64,000 nt of DNA. Origin: CAIQPV01 sp964480365 (GTDB lineage: Bacteria > Pseudomonadota > Gammaproteobacteria > Burkholderiales > Gallionellaceae). Location of the stretch: positions 1 through 64,000 of the forward strand of contig CAYZPM010000016.1 of NCBI GenBank assembly GCA_964480365.1, read 5' to 3'. This document shows positions 1 through 7,683 of the stretch, one piece after another (position 1 is the stretch's first letter; each line of letters starts with the position of its first letter). The translations under genes were made by a program, and so were the position numbers. The notes under the pieces are model-generated. The model did not search any database, had not been told where the DNA came from, and saw nothing but the letters and a program-made list of their open reading frames with translations.

Positions 1-546
1 ACTCTTGCAGGGAACGCAGGTTGAGGTCGTCCAGTAATTGTTTGGTGGTGGCGAATAGTGCCGGTTTGCCCGGCACATCGCGCGTGCCGATCACGTCTAT
101 CCAGCCGCGTGCTTCCAGGGTTTTCAGGATTTGCGCGGACACTCCGACACCGCGTATCTCCTCGATGTCGCCGCGTGTCACCGGCTGGCGGTAGGCAATG
201 ATGGCGAGCGTCTCCATCACGGCGCGCGAATAACGCGGCGGCTTCTCCGGGCTGAGCCTGTCCAGATACACTTGCATCTCGGGCCGCGCGCGGAAGCGCC
301 AACCGTTTGCCACGCGGTTGAGTTCCACACCGCTGGTCGCATATTGCTGCGCCAGTTGCTCCAGCAGTTCTTCGATAAAACGGTTTTCCAGCGGCGTATC
401 GCTGAGCTTTTTCAGTTCGGCCAGCGACAGCGGCTCTGGCGTGGTCAACAGCGCGGCTTCCAGCACGCGCAAAAATTTATCCCTCTCCTCTGGGGAGGGG
501 GAGGCAAAATCATTCTGCTGCGGTGAGGGTAAAGTTTGCTCGGACA
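1..546 (-). CDS. scpB: Segregation and condensation protein B, 3' end outside the window
   Basis: ScpB is the winged-helix (kite) subunit that joins ScpA and Smc in the bacterial condensin complex. The frame starts at ATG 546 (MSEQTLPSPQQ) and stays open to base 1, giving 182 residues that include two ScpB hallmarks: RYSRAVMETLAIIAYRQPVTRGDIEEIRG split over the winged-helix region, and GRR/GRK-like RGWIDVIG further on. It overlaps the scpA 3' end by 37 bases, which implies translational coupling. The first about 20 residues are low-complexity (Pro/Ser/Gln/Glu), and the DNA there resembles dispersed CCTC/GAGG-rich repeat sequence rather than the conserved domain. The C-terminus is not visible. 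Confidence 0.9.
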
Positions 547-1319
547 TAGATATTCCCCAGCGTTTCAGTTTGTGTAATTTCGACCAAGGTTTCCTTTGTC
601 AACTCCAGAATAGCGATAAAAGTCACCACCAGTTGCGGAATGCCGCCGCTCACGTCGAACAGTTTTTCGAATGCCTCGAACTCACCGTGGCTCAACTGGC
701 GCAGCACGCGCGTCATCTGTTCGCGCACCGATAATTCGTCACGGCGCACCTTGTGGTGCGTATTCAATTTGGCACGCGCCAGCAGCACCAGCCAGGCCTG
801 GCGCAAATCCTCCACCGAGACATGGGGCAGGCGCTGCTCCACCGCGCGCTCGATCAGCACCTGCACCAATTCGAAATCGCGTCCGGCCTGCGGCAGTTCA
901 TTCAGCTTCTGCGCGGCGAGTTTCATCTGCTCATATTCCAGCAGGCGGCGCATCAGTTCGGCACGCGGGTCTTCCACACCTTCTTCGCTGAGTTTCGGCG
1001 GGCGCGGCAACAACATGCGCGACTTGATCTCGATTAGCACCGCCGCCATCAGCAGATACTCGGCAGCCAGTTCCAAGCGGTTGCGCTGCATGATCTCGAT
1101 ATAGCTCATATATTGCTGCGTGAGCTGCGCCATCGGAATATCGAGCACGTCGAGGTTATGCTTGCGGATCAGATACAGCAACAGGTCGAGCGGTCCCTGA
1201 AAAGTCTCCAGCACCAACTCCAGCGCATCCGGCGGAATGTAGAGATCATGCGGCATCTCCAGCATTGGCTCACCGTGGATGAGCGCACGCGGGACGAGTT
1301 GTAGTTCTGCTTGGCTCAT
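510..1319 (-). CDS. scpA: Segregation and condensation protein A (kleisin)
   Basis: This is the kleisin subunit that bridges Smc heads and binds ScpB, so it acts in nucleoid organisation. At 269 residues it is normal family length. The diagnostic N-terminal helix FQGPLDLLLYLIRKH lies at residues 40-54, followed by DVLDIPMAQLTQQY. The C-terminal winged helix ends with the IVVTFIAILEL-type strand. The last residues (NFTLTAAE) are read from the same bases that encode the scpB start. It lies 7 bases downstream of trpS on the same strand, so trpS-scpA-scpB probably form one transcript, as in many betaproteobacteria. Confidence 0.95.
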   Translation of the reverse strand: MSQAELQLVPRALIHGEPMLEMPHDLYIPPDALELVLETFQGPLDLLLYLIRKHNLDVLDIPMAQLTQQYMSYIEIMQRNRLELAAEYLLMAAVLIEIKSRMLLPRPPKLSEEGVEDPRAELMRRLLEYEQMKLAAQKLNELPQAGRDFELVQVLIERAVEQRLPHVSVEDLRQAWLVLLARAKLNTHHKVRRDELSVREQMTRVLRQLSHGEFEAFEKLFDVSGGIPQLVVTFIAILELTKETLVEITQTETLGNIYVRANFTLTAAE

Positions 1320-1326
1320 GGCGCAA

Positions 1327-2529
1327 TCAACTGTAACTCAGCCCCATCGCTTCGCGCACGTCGCGCATGGTTTCACCGGCCAGCTTGCGCGCCTTTTCGC
1401 AGCCATCGGCGATGATATTGCGCACCAGTGCAGGATCGTCCAGATATAGCTGGGCACGTTCGCGCATCGGCTTTTGTTCTTCCAGCACCGCGTCAATCAC
1501 CGGCTGTTTGCATTCGATGCAGCCGATGCCCGCCGTGGTGCAACCTTGCTGAACCCATTGTTTGGTGTCCTCGCTGGAATACACTTGATGCAGCGCCCAT
1601 ACCGGACATTTTTCCGGCGTTCCGGGATCCGTGCGGCGCACGCGCGCCGGATCGGTGGGCATGGTGCGGATTTTCTTGGTTACGCTGGTCTCATCTTCGC
1701 GTAGCGTAATGGTGTTGTTGTAGGACTTGGACATTTTCTGACCGTCCAGTCCTGGCATCTTGGAAGCCTTGGTGAGCATGGCCTCCGGCTCGGAAAGGAT
1801 CATCTTGCCGCCACCCTCAAGGTAGCCGAACAGCCGTTCACGATCACCGATACTAAGACTCTGTTGCTCGTCGAGCAGGGACTTGGCGGATTCCAGCGCA
1901 CCGTCGTCGCCCTGTTCCTGAAAGCGCGTGCGCAACTCGGTATAAAGCCTGGCTTTTTTGCTGCCCAGTTTCTTGACCGCCGCCTCGGCTTTCACCTCGA
2001 AACCCGGTTCACGTCCGTACATGTGGTTAAAGCGCCGAGCCAGTTCCCGTGTAAATTCGATGTGTGGAATCTGATCCTCGCCCACCGGCACTTGGGTGGC
2101 TCGATAGATCAGAATATCTGCGCTCATCAGCAGCGGATAGCCGAGAAAACCGTAGGTAGTTAGATCCTTGGAAGACAGCTTCTCCTGCTGATCCTTGTAA
2201 GTCGGTACTCGCTCCAGCCAGCCCAATGGGGTGATCATGGAGAGCAGCAAATTCAATTCCGCATGCTCCGGCACCCGCGACTGAATGAACAGCGTGGCAC
2301 GCGCCGGGTCAACACCTGCTGCCAACCAGTCTATCACCATGTCCCATACGCTCTGCTCGATGATCTGCGGGGTATCGTAATGCGTGGTCAGCGCATGCCA
2401 GTCGGCGACGAAGAACAGGCATTCGAATTCCTGCTGCATCTCCACCCAATTTTTCAACACCCCGTGGTAATGCCCCAGATGCAAACTTCCAGTGGGACGC
2501 ATCCCGGATAACACGCGATCAGCAAACAT
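1327..2529 (-). CDS. trpS: Tryptophanyl-tRNA synthetase
   Basis: Class I synthetase that charges tRNA-Trp with tryptophan using ATP. The HIGH-type signature is HLGH at residues 17-20 (PTGSLHLGHYHG) and the KMSKS loop is exact at 265-269 (DGQKMSKSYN). At 400 residues it exceeds the 330-residue E. coli type because of a charged insertion at about residues 178-245 before the KMSKS loop; this long form is common in betaproteobacteria. A cysteine cluster (CTTAGIGCIEC) sits near the C-terminal anticodon-binding part. It starts 9 bases after the end of the upstream site-2 protease gene, so they are likely cotranscribed. Confidence 0.96.
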   Translation of the reverse strand: MFADRVLSGMRPTGSLHLGHYHGVLKNWVEMQQEFECLFFVADWHALTTHYDTPQIIEQSVWDMVIDWLAAGVDPARATLFIQSRVPEHAELNLLLSMITPLGWLERVPTYKDQQEKLSSKDLTTYGFLGYPLLMSADILIYRATQVPVGEDQIPHIEFTRELARRFNHMYGREPGFEVKAEAAVKKLGSKKARLYTELRTRFQEQGDDGALESAKSLLDEQQSLSIGDRERLFGYLEGGGKMILSEPEAMLTKASKMPGLDGQKMSKSYNNTITLREDETSVTKKIRTMPTDPARVRRTDPGTPEKCPVWALHQVYSSEDTKQWVQQGCTTAGIGCIECKQPVIDAVLEEQKPMRERAQLYLDDPALVRNIIADGCEKARKLAGETMRDVREAMGLSYS

Positions 2530-2538
2530 AGCTTTACT

Positions 2539-3186
2539 TTATAGTCCAAAAATTAAATTGATTAAATTCGTCAGCCCGGCTATCGGCGGCAACAGCACCC
2601 AGCTCAGCAATGGCGTCATCACCATAATAATCAGGATGACCATGCCATACGGTTCCAGCTTCGCCAGCATTAATGCCTGCCGGTGCGGCAACAGGCTGAC
2701 TGCAACGCGTCCGCCATCCAGTGGCGGCAGCGGCAGCATGTTCAAGGCGATCAGTACGACGTTAATTCTAATCCCGATCTGTGCCATTTCCATCATCGCC
2801 TCGGCAAAATAATTATCCTGAAAGGTCAGTGCCAGCCTTGCCAGCAAGCCCCAACCCAGCGCCATGAACAAGTTGGTGGCAGGCCCGGCCAGCGCTACCC
2901 ACAACATATCTTTTTTTGGATTGCGCAAGGCGCCAAAATTGACCGGCACCGGTTTGGCCCAACCGAACAGGACGCCACCCAGCCACAGGGTCAGAATCGG
3001 CAGCAGAACGGTGCCGACCGGGTCAATGTGGTGGATGGGATTCAGGCTGATGCGCCCCTCTCGGTCGGCAGTCGGGTCACCGAAGTAACGCGCCACATAA
3101 CCGTGCGCCGCCTCGTGCAGGGTGATCGCAAATAAAATCGGGATTGCCGCGATAGCGATGGTTTGTATCAACTGGTCGAAGTGCAT
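2539..3186 (-). CDS. Site-2 protease family (M50) membrane metalloprotease
   Basis: Short polytopic M50 protein of 215 residues. It has the zinc motif HEAAH at residues 24-28 in the first membrane helix and the second metal-ligand motif NMLPLPPLDGG at 149-159. It lacks a PDZ domain, which separates it from RseP, encoded elsewhere in this window. Members of this compact family are predicted intramembrane proteases, but the substrate is not known. It sits between a YciO-like gene (12 bases upstream) and trpS, an order conserved in many betaproteobacteria. The catalytic call is firm; the biological role is not. Confidence 0.88.
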   Translation of the reverse strand: MHFDQLIQTIAIAAIPILFAITLHEAAHGYVARYFGDPTADREGRISLNPIHHIDPVGTVLLPILTLWLGGVLFGWAKPVPVNFGALRNPKKDMLWVALAGPATNLFMALGWGLLARLALTFQDNYFAEAMMEMAQIGIRINVVLIALNMLPLPPLDGGRVAVSLLPHRQALMLAKLEPYGMVILIIMVMTPLLSWVLLPPIAGLTNLINLIFGL

Positions 3187-3198
3187 TTAGCTCTCAAT

Positions 3199-3831
3199 TT
3201 ATAAATTGGCAATTTCAAATGGGGCGACATCGCCCTTGCCGCGCCGCATCAAGTGCGGCGTATCGCCGGTCAAGTCTATCACCGTAGTCGGCTCCAGCCA
3301 GGTTGCGCCACCGTCCAGTATCAGATCAAGCTGCGCGTCGAGATGGCTGCGGATTTCTTCCGCATCGTTCAGCGCCTGTTCTTCGCCCGGCAAAATCAGC
3401 GTGGAGCTTAACAGAGGCTCACCCAATTCCTCCAGCAACGCCAGCACCACCGGATGATCCGGGATGCGCATGCCGACGGTATTGCGCTTGGGATGTTGCA
3501 GACGCCGTGGCACTTCCTTGGTGGCATCGAGGATGAAAGTATAACTGCCCGGTGTATTATTTTTCAGCAGGCGAAATTGCACGTTGTCCACCCGCGCATA
3601 GTGGGCAAGCTCGGACAAGTCGCGGCACATAAGCGTCATGTAGTGGTTATCGTCCACGCCGCGTATGCGGCGGATGCGCGCCACCGCATCCTTGTCGCCG
3701 AGATGGCAACCCAGCGCGTAGCAGGAATCGGTGGGGTATGCGATTACCGCGCCGTCGCGCACCATGGCTGCGGCCTGCTTGATCAGGCGCGGCTGTGGGT
3801 TGCTGGGGTGGATGGTGAAAAATTGTGCCAT
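3199..3831 (-). CDS. YciO/Sua5/YrdC-family protein, threonylcarbamoyl-AMP synthase-like
   Basis: 210 residues covering the YrdC fold. The N-terminal half has GAVIAYPTDSCYALGC (about residues 28-43), the substrate loop of the Sua5/TsaC/YciO superfamily. The nucleotide-binding part includes GSYTFILDATKEVPRR and VGMRIPDHP. Overall it looks closer to YciO than to TsaC: it has the KRNTVGMRIPDHP form and lacks a Sua5 C-terminal domain. TsaC makes threonylcarbamoyl-AMP for tRNA t6A37; whether YciO proteins do so in vivo is uncertain. It heads the run with the M50 protease and trpS. Confidence 0.85.
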   Translation of the reverse strand: MAQFFTIHPSNPQPRLIKQAAAMVRDGAVIAYPTDSCYALGCHLGDKDAVARIRRIRGVDDNHYMTLMCRDLSELAHYARVDNVQFRLLKNNTPGSYTFILDATKEVPRRLQHPKRNTVGMRIPDHPVVLALLEELGEPLLSSTLILPGEEQALNDAEEIRSHLDAQLDLILDGGATWLEPTTVIDLTGDTPHLMRRGKGDVAPFEIANL

Positions 3832-3866
3832 TTATACAATGTCTCTATTTGGTTTTAGCATCGTGA

Positions 3867-3944
3867 GTTGATAGACGTAAGACGTAAGTTTGAAGTTGGT
3901 CATGTCGCTTCACGGTTTTTAACTTACGACTTACATCTAACGAC
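3867..3944. repeat. Imperfect inverted repeat, 24-nt arms
   Basis: In the 120-base gap between the YciO-like and PHP genes, arms at 3867-3890 and 3921-3944 are reverse complements at 20 of 24 positions and contain repeated GACGTAAG units. The stem is long and there is no T-run, so it looks more like a dispersed intergenic element than a terminator. Confidence 0.6.
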
Positions 3945-3951
3945 TAACATA

Positions 3952-4803
3952 TTATTTTCCCCACGCCTGCCACACCGGACGGCAATCCAACGGAAAATCC
4001 GGCAAACGTCCTAGATCGCGATAACTTTCTCCCGGCCCGTGGAAGTCCGAACCGCACGAGGCAAGTAAATCAAATTCCTTTGCATAGCGTGCGAACTCGG
4101 CGTATTGCTCCGGAGTGTGGCTGCCGCTTACTACCTCAATGCCGCGCCCGCCCAAATCAACAAATTCTCGCAGCAACTCGCGCATAGTGGTACTGCCCAT
4201 TTTCTTGCGCCCCGCCGTGTAGCGCCCCGGATGCGCCAGCACGGCAACACCTCCGCTGCCGGTTATCCAACTGACTGCATCCGGCAGGCTTGCCCACTCG
4301 TGCGGCACATAGCCAGGCTTACCTTTGACCAGATAATTCTTGAACACGCTGGCCACATCCTTGCAGTGGCCGCTCTCGACCAGAAAGCGCGCAAAATGCG
4401 TGCGCCCGATGAGGGAAGGATTATCCGCATAACGATAAGAGCCTTCAAGCGCCCCGCCGATGCCGCTCCGCGCCAGCGATTCCGCCATCAGTTGCGCACG
4501 CGCGCCGCGCCCGTTGCGGATGCCGTGCAAGCCTTCTGCCAGAGGCGGATACTTGGGATCAATATTCAGGCCGACGATATGCAGCGTGTGGCTACGCCAA
4601 CTCACCGAAATCTCCACTCCGTTGATAAACTGCATCCCGTGCCCAGCTGCGGCTTCCGCCGCCTCGTTCAACCCAGCGACATCGTCGTGGTCGGTCAGGG
4701 CCAGAAATTTTACCCCGCGTTCGGCGGCGCGCGCCACCAGTTCAGCAGGCGACAACAGCCCGTCCGATACGGCGGAGTGGCAATGCAGATCGTAATCCAA
4801 CAT
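3952..4803 (-). CDS. PHP-domain phosphoesterase (RNase AM / TrpH type)
   Basis: 283-residue PHP-family metal-dependent phosphoesterase. Metal-site motifs are DLHCHSAVSDG at residues 5-15, LTDHDDVAG at 36-44, AHPGRY in the second half, and CGSDFHG near the C-terminus. The family includes E. coli Rnm (YciV/TrpH), a 5'-3' exoribonuclease that trims 23S, 16S and 5S rRNA 5' ends and also acts on pAp and oligonucleotides; the same activity is inferred here. Its ATG at 4803 shares a base with the rnfH stop, so ratA-rnfH-PHP form a tightly packed operon. Confidence 0.85.
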   Translation of the reverse strand: MLDYDLHCHSAVSDGLLSPAELVARAAERGVKFLALTDHDDVAGLNEAAEAAAGHGMQFINGVEISVSWRSHTLHIVGLNIDPKYPPLAEGLHGIRNGRGARAQLMAESLARSGIGGALEGSYRYADNPSLIGRTHFARFLVESGHCKDVASVFKNYLVKGKPGYVPHEWASLPDAVSWITGSGGVAVLAHPGRYTAGRKKMGSTTMRELLREFVDLGGRGIEVVSGSHTPEQYAEFARYAKEFDLLASCGSDFHGPGESYRDLGRLPDFPLDCRPVWQAWGK

Positions 4804-5111
4804 TATGCTTCACCACCCTTCTTCATGACCTTGCCCTCTTGCGCGCGCTGGCGGCGAACTTCTCTGGGATCGGCGATCAGCGGACGATAGATTTCGACGC
4901 GATCTTTGTCGCGCAATACCGCATCGGCCTTGCTCAACTTGCCGTAAATGCCAAGTTTGTTTTTGGACAAGTCGATCTCCGCGTGTTTTTCCAGAATGCC
5001 GGAAAGCTTGATCGCCTCGACCACGGTAGCACCCTGCGCAGCCTGCACCTTGAGCAACACCTGCTCGTGCGGCAAAGCGTAAATCACGTCAATGTTAATA
5101 CTTTCACCCAT
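4803..5111 (-). CDS. rnfH: RnfH-family ubiquitin-like protein
   Basis: 102-residue RnfH family member with a beta-grasp fold, usually paired with RatA. I start it at ATG 5111 (MGESINIDVIYALPHEQ) because that ATG overlaps the ratA stop codon by 8 bases, and a longer reading from 5141 would only add non-conserved residues. Family features seen are the GATVVEAIKLSG helix, the GIYGKLSKAD strand, and the basic DRVEIYRPLIADPREVRRQRA tail split across the end. Its function is unsettled: first linked to Rnf electron transport and later proposed as an antitoxin partner (PasI), which remains disputed. Confidence 0.88.
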   Translation of the reverse strand: MGESINIDVIYALPHEQVLLKVQAAQGATVVEAIKLSGILEKHAEIDLSKNKLGIYGKLSKADAVLRDKDRVEIYRPLIADPREVRRQRAQEGKVMKKGGEA

Positions 5112-5535
5112 AAACCTTTTCTGCGCGGTGGATAAATGCATCGACGAAACTGTTGGCGATGTAATGAAAAACCGGCCCGAACACCTTTTCCAACAACTTG
5201 TGGGAAAACTCGTAATGCAAACGAAATTCTATTTTACAGGCAGATTCGGAAAGCGGGATGAATTGCCAATTGCCGTCGAGTTGTTGAAATGGCCCGTCCT
5301 TCAAAGTGATGTCGATGCGATGTGGGGCCTGACGCACATTCTCCGTGGTAAAACTCTGCTTGATGTGGTGATAATCAATATGCACTGTCGCATGCACGGT
5401 GTTCCCATTCACCGCAGTGACGCTCGTCCCGCCGCACCATGGCAGGAACTGCGGATAGTCCGCCACCTTATCCACCAAGGCAAACATCTGCTCCGCACTA
5501 TACGGAACCAGCATCGATTTTTCGACTAAAGCCAT
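5104..5535 (-). CDS. ratA: RatA-type SRPBCC protein (ubiquinone-binding / COQ10-like)
   Basis: 143 residues, START/SRPBCC fold. Recognisable elements are the N-terminal VPYSAEQMFALVDKV, the YPQFLPWCGGTSV segment and the helix LLEKVFGPVFHYIANSFVDAF, all typical of the RatA/Coq10/YfjG family. RatA was reported in E. coli to block 70S subunit association, while Coq10 homologues bind quinone in respiration; a lipid- or quinone-binding role is the safer inference. It is divergent from smpB with only 45 bases between the starts, the classic ratA/smpB arrangement. Confidence 0.88.
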   Translation of the reverse strand: MALVEKSMLVPYSAEQMFALVDKVADYPQFLPWCGGTSVTAVNGNTVHATVHIDYHHIKQSFTTENVRQAPHRIDITLKDGPFQQLDGNWQFIPLSESACKIEFRLHYEFSHKLLEKVFGPVFHYIANSFVDAFIHRAEKVYG

Positions 5536-5580
5536 TGCACGATCTGATTAGCAATCCAAAGCTGGTAGAATATACGAGAT

Positions 5581-6030
5581 ATGAGCATCATCCAAAATAA
5601 AAAAGCATTTCACGATTTCTTTATCGAAGACCGCTACGAGGCGGGAATCGTGCTGCAAGGCTGGGAAGTCAAGGCAATCCGCGCCGGGCGCGCCAACCTC
5701 AAGGAAGCTTACGTCACCATAAAAGACGGTGCACTATACCTGTTCGGCTCCCACATTAGTCCGCTCACTACCGCCTCCACCCACATCCTTCCCGAACCGC
5801 TACGCACGCGCAAACTGCTGCTGCACGCTTCGGAAATCAACAAACTGATCGGCAAGGTGCAGCGCGCCGGTTACACCCTAATGCCGCTGGACATGCACTA
5901 CAAGGGCGGGCGCGTTAAACTGGAAATCGGCTTGGCGAAAGGTAAAAAGGAACATGACAAGCGGGCCACCGAAAAAGAGCGAGAAGGCAAGCGAGAAGCC
6001 CAACAGGCGATGAAGAAAGAACGTCGCTAA
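5581..6030 (+). CDS. smpB: SsrA-binding protein SmpB
   Basis: 149 residues, normal length. SmpB binds tmRNA and delivers it to stalled ribosomes for trans-translation. It shows the conserved N-terminal NKKAFHDFFIEDRYEAGIVL, the GWEVKAIRAGRANLKEAYV core, the RTRKLLLHASEI strand and a Lys/Arg-rich tail that enters the mRNA channel. A TAGAAT hexamer at about 5563-5568 could serve as its -10 element in the short divergent gap with ratA. No ssrA (tmRNA) gene is nearby. Confidence 0.96.
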   Translation: MSIIQNKKAFHDFFIEDRYEAGIVLQGWEVKAIRAGRANLKEAYVTIKDGALYLFGSHISPLTTASTHILPEPLRTRKLLLHASEINKLIGKVQRAGYTLMPLDMHYKGGRVKLEIGLAKGKKEHDKRATEKEREGKREAQQAMKKERR

Positions 6031-6056
6031 CAATCCACAAAAAAGTGCGTAATATC

Positions 6057-6075
6057 TCAATTCGTTACGAATTGA
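6057..6075. promoter_or_regulatory. Perfect 8-bp-arm palindrome upstream of the hemerythrin gene
   Basis: TCAATTCG-tta-CGAATTGA lies about 130 bases before the bacteriohemerythrin start, in a 176-base intergenic region that also has a TATAAT hexamer at 6168-6173. It could be a regulator binding site or the smpB transcript end, but no T-run follows, so an operator is slightly more likely. The binding protein is unknown. Confidence 0.4.
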
Positions 6076-6206
6076 ATTGGAAATGGTATTAGACATGCTC
6101 AGGACGAACGTAGGGGTATTTCTGTTCATACCGAATCAATAGTAATGATGCATAACTGAATTGCCTCTATAATCGCCACTGCTTATCCATTCTTAAGAGA
6201 AACTTT

Positions 6207-6632
6207 ATGAGTCTTGTATGGCGCGAGCAGTTAAGCGTTGGAAATGATGTGATCGACTCTGACCACAAGTATCTTATCGAGATCATCAATCGGGTTGAAC
6301 GAAGTTTGGACTCAAAGGATCGAAACGAGTTGTCTGCGGCGCTCGATGGCCTTTCTCAATATTCACAAAAGCATTTTGCCCAAGAAGAAAAGATCGCCCG
6401 TGCTGTAGGCTATACACAAGTTCCCCATCTGAGCCAATCTCACGAGGCTTTGGTTAAGCAACTCGATCAGGTAAAGCAGGAGATCGGGGAAATGGGAGAT
6501 GAATGGTCATCGGAAGTGATCGACCACTTCACTAAATTGTTGCGGAATTGGCTGATCGACCATGTCATCAAAGAAGATTTACTGATGAAGCCCACGCTAC
6601 AAAAACATCCCCCCAACTTCGATCCAAAATGA
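6207..6632 (+). CDS. Bacteriohemerythrin
   Basis: 141-residue hemerythrin-fold protein with a non-haem di-iron site that binds O2. Expected ligands are all in place: H20, H56 and E60 (KHFAQEE), H74 and H79 (HLSQSH), H119 and D124 (DHVIKED). The protein is single-domain and soluble with no signal peptide, so a cytoplasmic oxygen carrier, store or sensor is expected. A TATAAT at 6168-6173 and the palindrome at 6057-6075 lie upstream. Its neighbour downstream is convergent, so it is probably monocistronic. Confidence 0.92.
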   Translation: MSLVWREQLSVGNDVIDSDHKYLIEIINRVERSLDSKDRNELSAALDGLSQYSQKHFAQEEKIARAVGYTQVPHLSQSHEALVKQLDQVKQEIGEMGDEWSSEVIDHFTKLLRNWLIDHVIKEDLLMKPTLQKHPPNFDPK

Positions 6633-6644
6633 TGTAACCAACAA

Positions 6645-7094
6645 TTATCCCCTGCCGATGATGACGACAGAGACTGTCAGCAAGCCAATAACAAGATTCA
6701 CCGCAACCAGTTTTCGTATAATCGCCAACTTTTCCTCAGCTTGGTGCCAATCCTGTTCCTCGACCAACTGATTGAAGTGCACGTAACAACCGAAAAACAG
6801 ATACACAAAAATAAACATCATCACGATGCCGGACAGCATCATCAGGTGGATGAACCGAGGCATGGAAGCCATGCCTCCGTATAGATAGATCATGTAGAAG
6901 CCGGTCGCCAGCAACAGGAACACCGCCAGCCACACCCATTTGAAGAACCGATTGAATACCCTGTCCCACAGCCGCATGCGTTCCGGCAGCTTTAATAACT
7001 GACCAATGCTAGGACGCAATACCATGTAGGCGAAGAACATGCCGCCGACCCAGATTACTACGGAAAGAATGTGCAGCAATTTGTACAGTGCCAT
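6645..7094 (-). CDS. CopD-family four-helix membrane protein
   Basis: 149 residues from ATG 7094 (MALYKLLHILSVVIWVGGMFFAY). A longer reading from 7178 would overlap rnhB and add non-hydrophobic residues. Four membrane segments are visible: about 5-25, 50-72, 80-102 and 126-147. Histidine in the first helix (LLHILSVVIWVGGMFF) matches the CopD/CtaG-like group of putative copper or haem-associated membrane proteins. Its role is not established. It lies just downstream of rnhB on the same strand. Confidence 0.72.
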   Translation of the reverse strand: MALYKLLHILSVVIWVGGMFFAYMVLRPSIGQLLKLPERMRLWDRVFNRFFKWVWLAVFLLLATGFYMIYLYGGMASMPRFIHLMMLSGIVMMFIFVYLFFGCYVHFNQLVEEQDWHQAEEKLAIIRKLVAVNLVIGLLTVSVVIIGRG

Positions 7095-7113
7095 GGTTAT
7101 TCCAATTCCAATA

Positions 7114-7683
7114 TTAATTTCCCCGTAACAACTCCCGTACCGGACGGAAACTTTTTCTGTGTACGTCCGATACTCCATGTAATTTCAACGCAGCAATATG
7201 CGCCGCAGTCGGATAGCCCTTGTGCCCGTCAAAACCATATTGCGGGTAGCGCTCGTGCAGCACCAACATGGCCGCATCGCGCGCGGTTTTGGCCAGGATG
7301 GAGGCTGCCGAAATGGCTGCCACGCTGCTGTCCCCCTGCACAATAGCGCGGCTGGGAAAGCCTGTATCCGGGCAGTGCAGACCGTCCACCCATACTTCCT
7401 CGGGCCGTACCGTCAACGCTTCAACGGCACGGCGCATGGCCAACAGGCTGGCGCGCAGGATATTGATTTCATCTATTTCTTCCACAGAGGCTTCGGCTAC
7501 CGCCCATGCCGTGGCATGTTGTTTGATTTCCAGTGCGAGTTTATCGCGCCGTTTCTCGCTGAGTTTCTTGGAATCCGCCAGCCCTTCTATCGGGCGGCTG
7601 TTATTCAATATTACTGCAGCCGCATACACCGGCCCTGCCAAGGGGCCGCGTCCAGCCTCGTCCACGCCGCATATGATTAACAT
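7114..7683 (-). CDS. rnhB: Ribonuclease HII
   Basis: 189 residues. RNase HII cuts RNA:DNA hybrids and single ribonucleotides embedded in DNA. The active-site region CGVDEAGRGPLAGPV is at residues 5-19, with later acidic residues in VWVDGL and the SVAAISAASILAKTARD block. It overlaps lpxB by 7 bases (lpxB lies upstream on this strand), the standard lpxB-rnhB coupling at the end of the envelope cluster. Confidence 0.95.
   Translation of the reverse strand: MLIICGVDEAGRGPLAGPVYAAAVILNNSRPIEGLADSKKLSEKRRDKLALEIKQHATAWAVAEASVEEIDEINILRASLLAMRRAVEALTVRPEEVWVDGLHCPDTGFPSRAIVQGDSSVAAISAASILAKTARDAAMLVLHERYPQYGFDGHKGYPTAAHIAALKLHGVSDVHRKSFRPVRELLRGN

Noticed and set aside
5581..6206. tmRNA next to smpB
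   Set aside because: No tRNA-like ends or tag frame were found in the flanking gaps.
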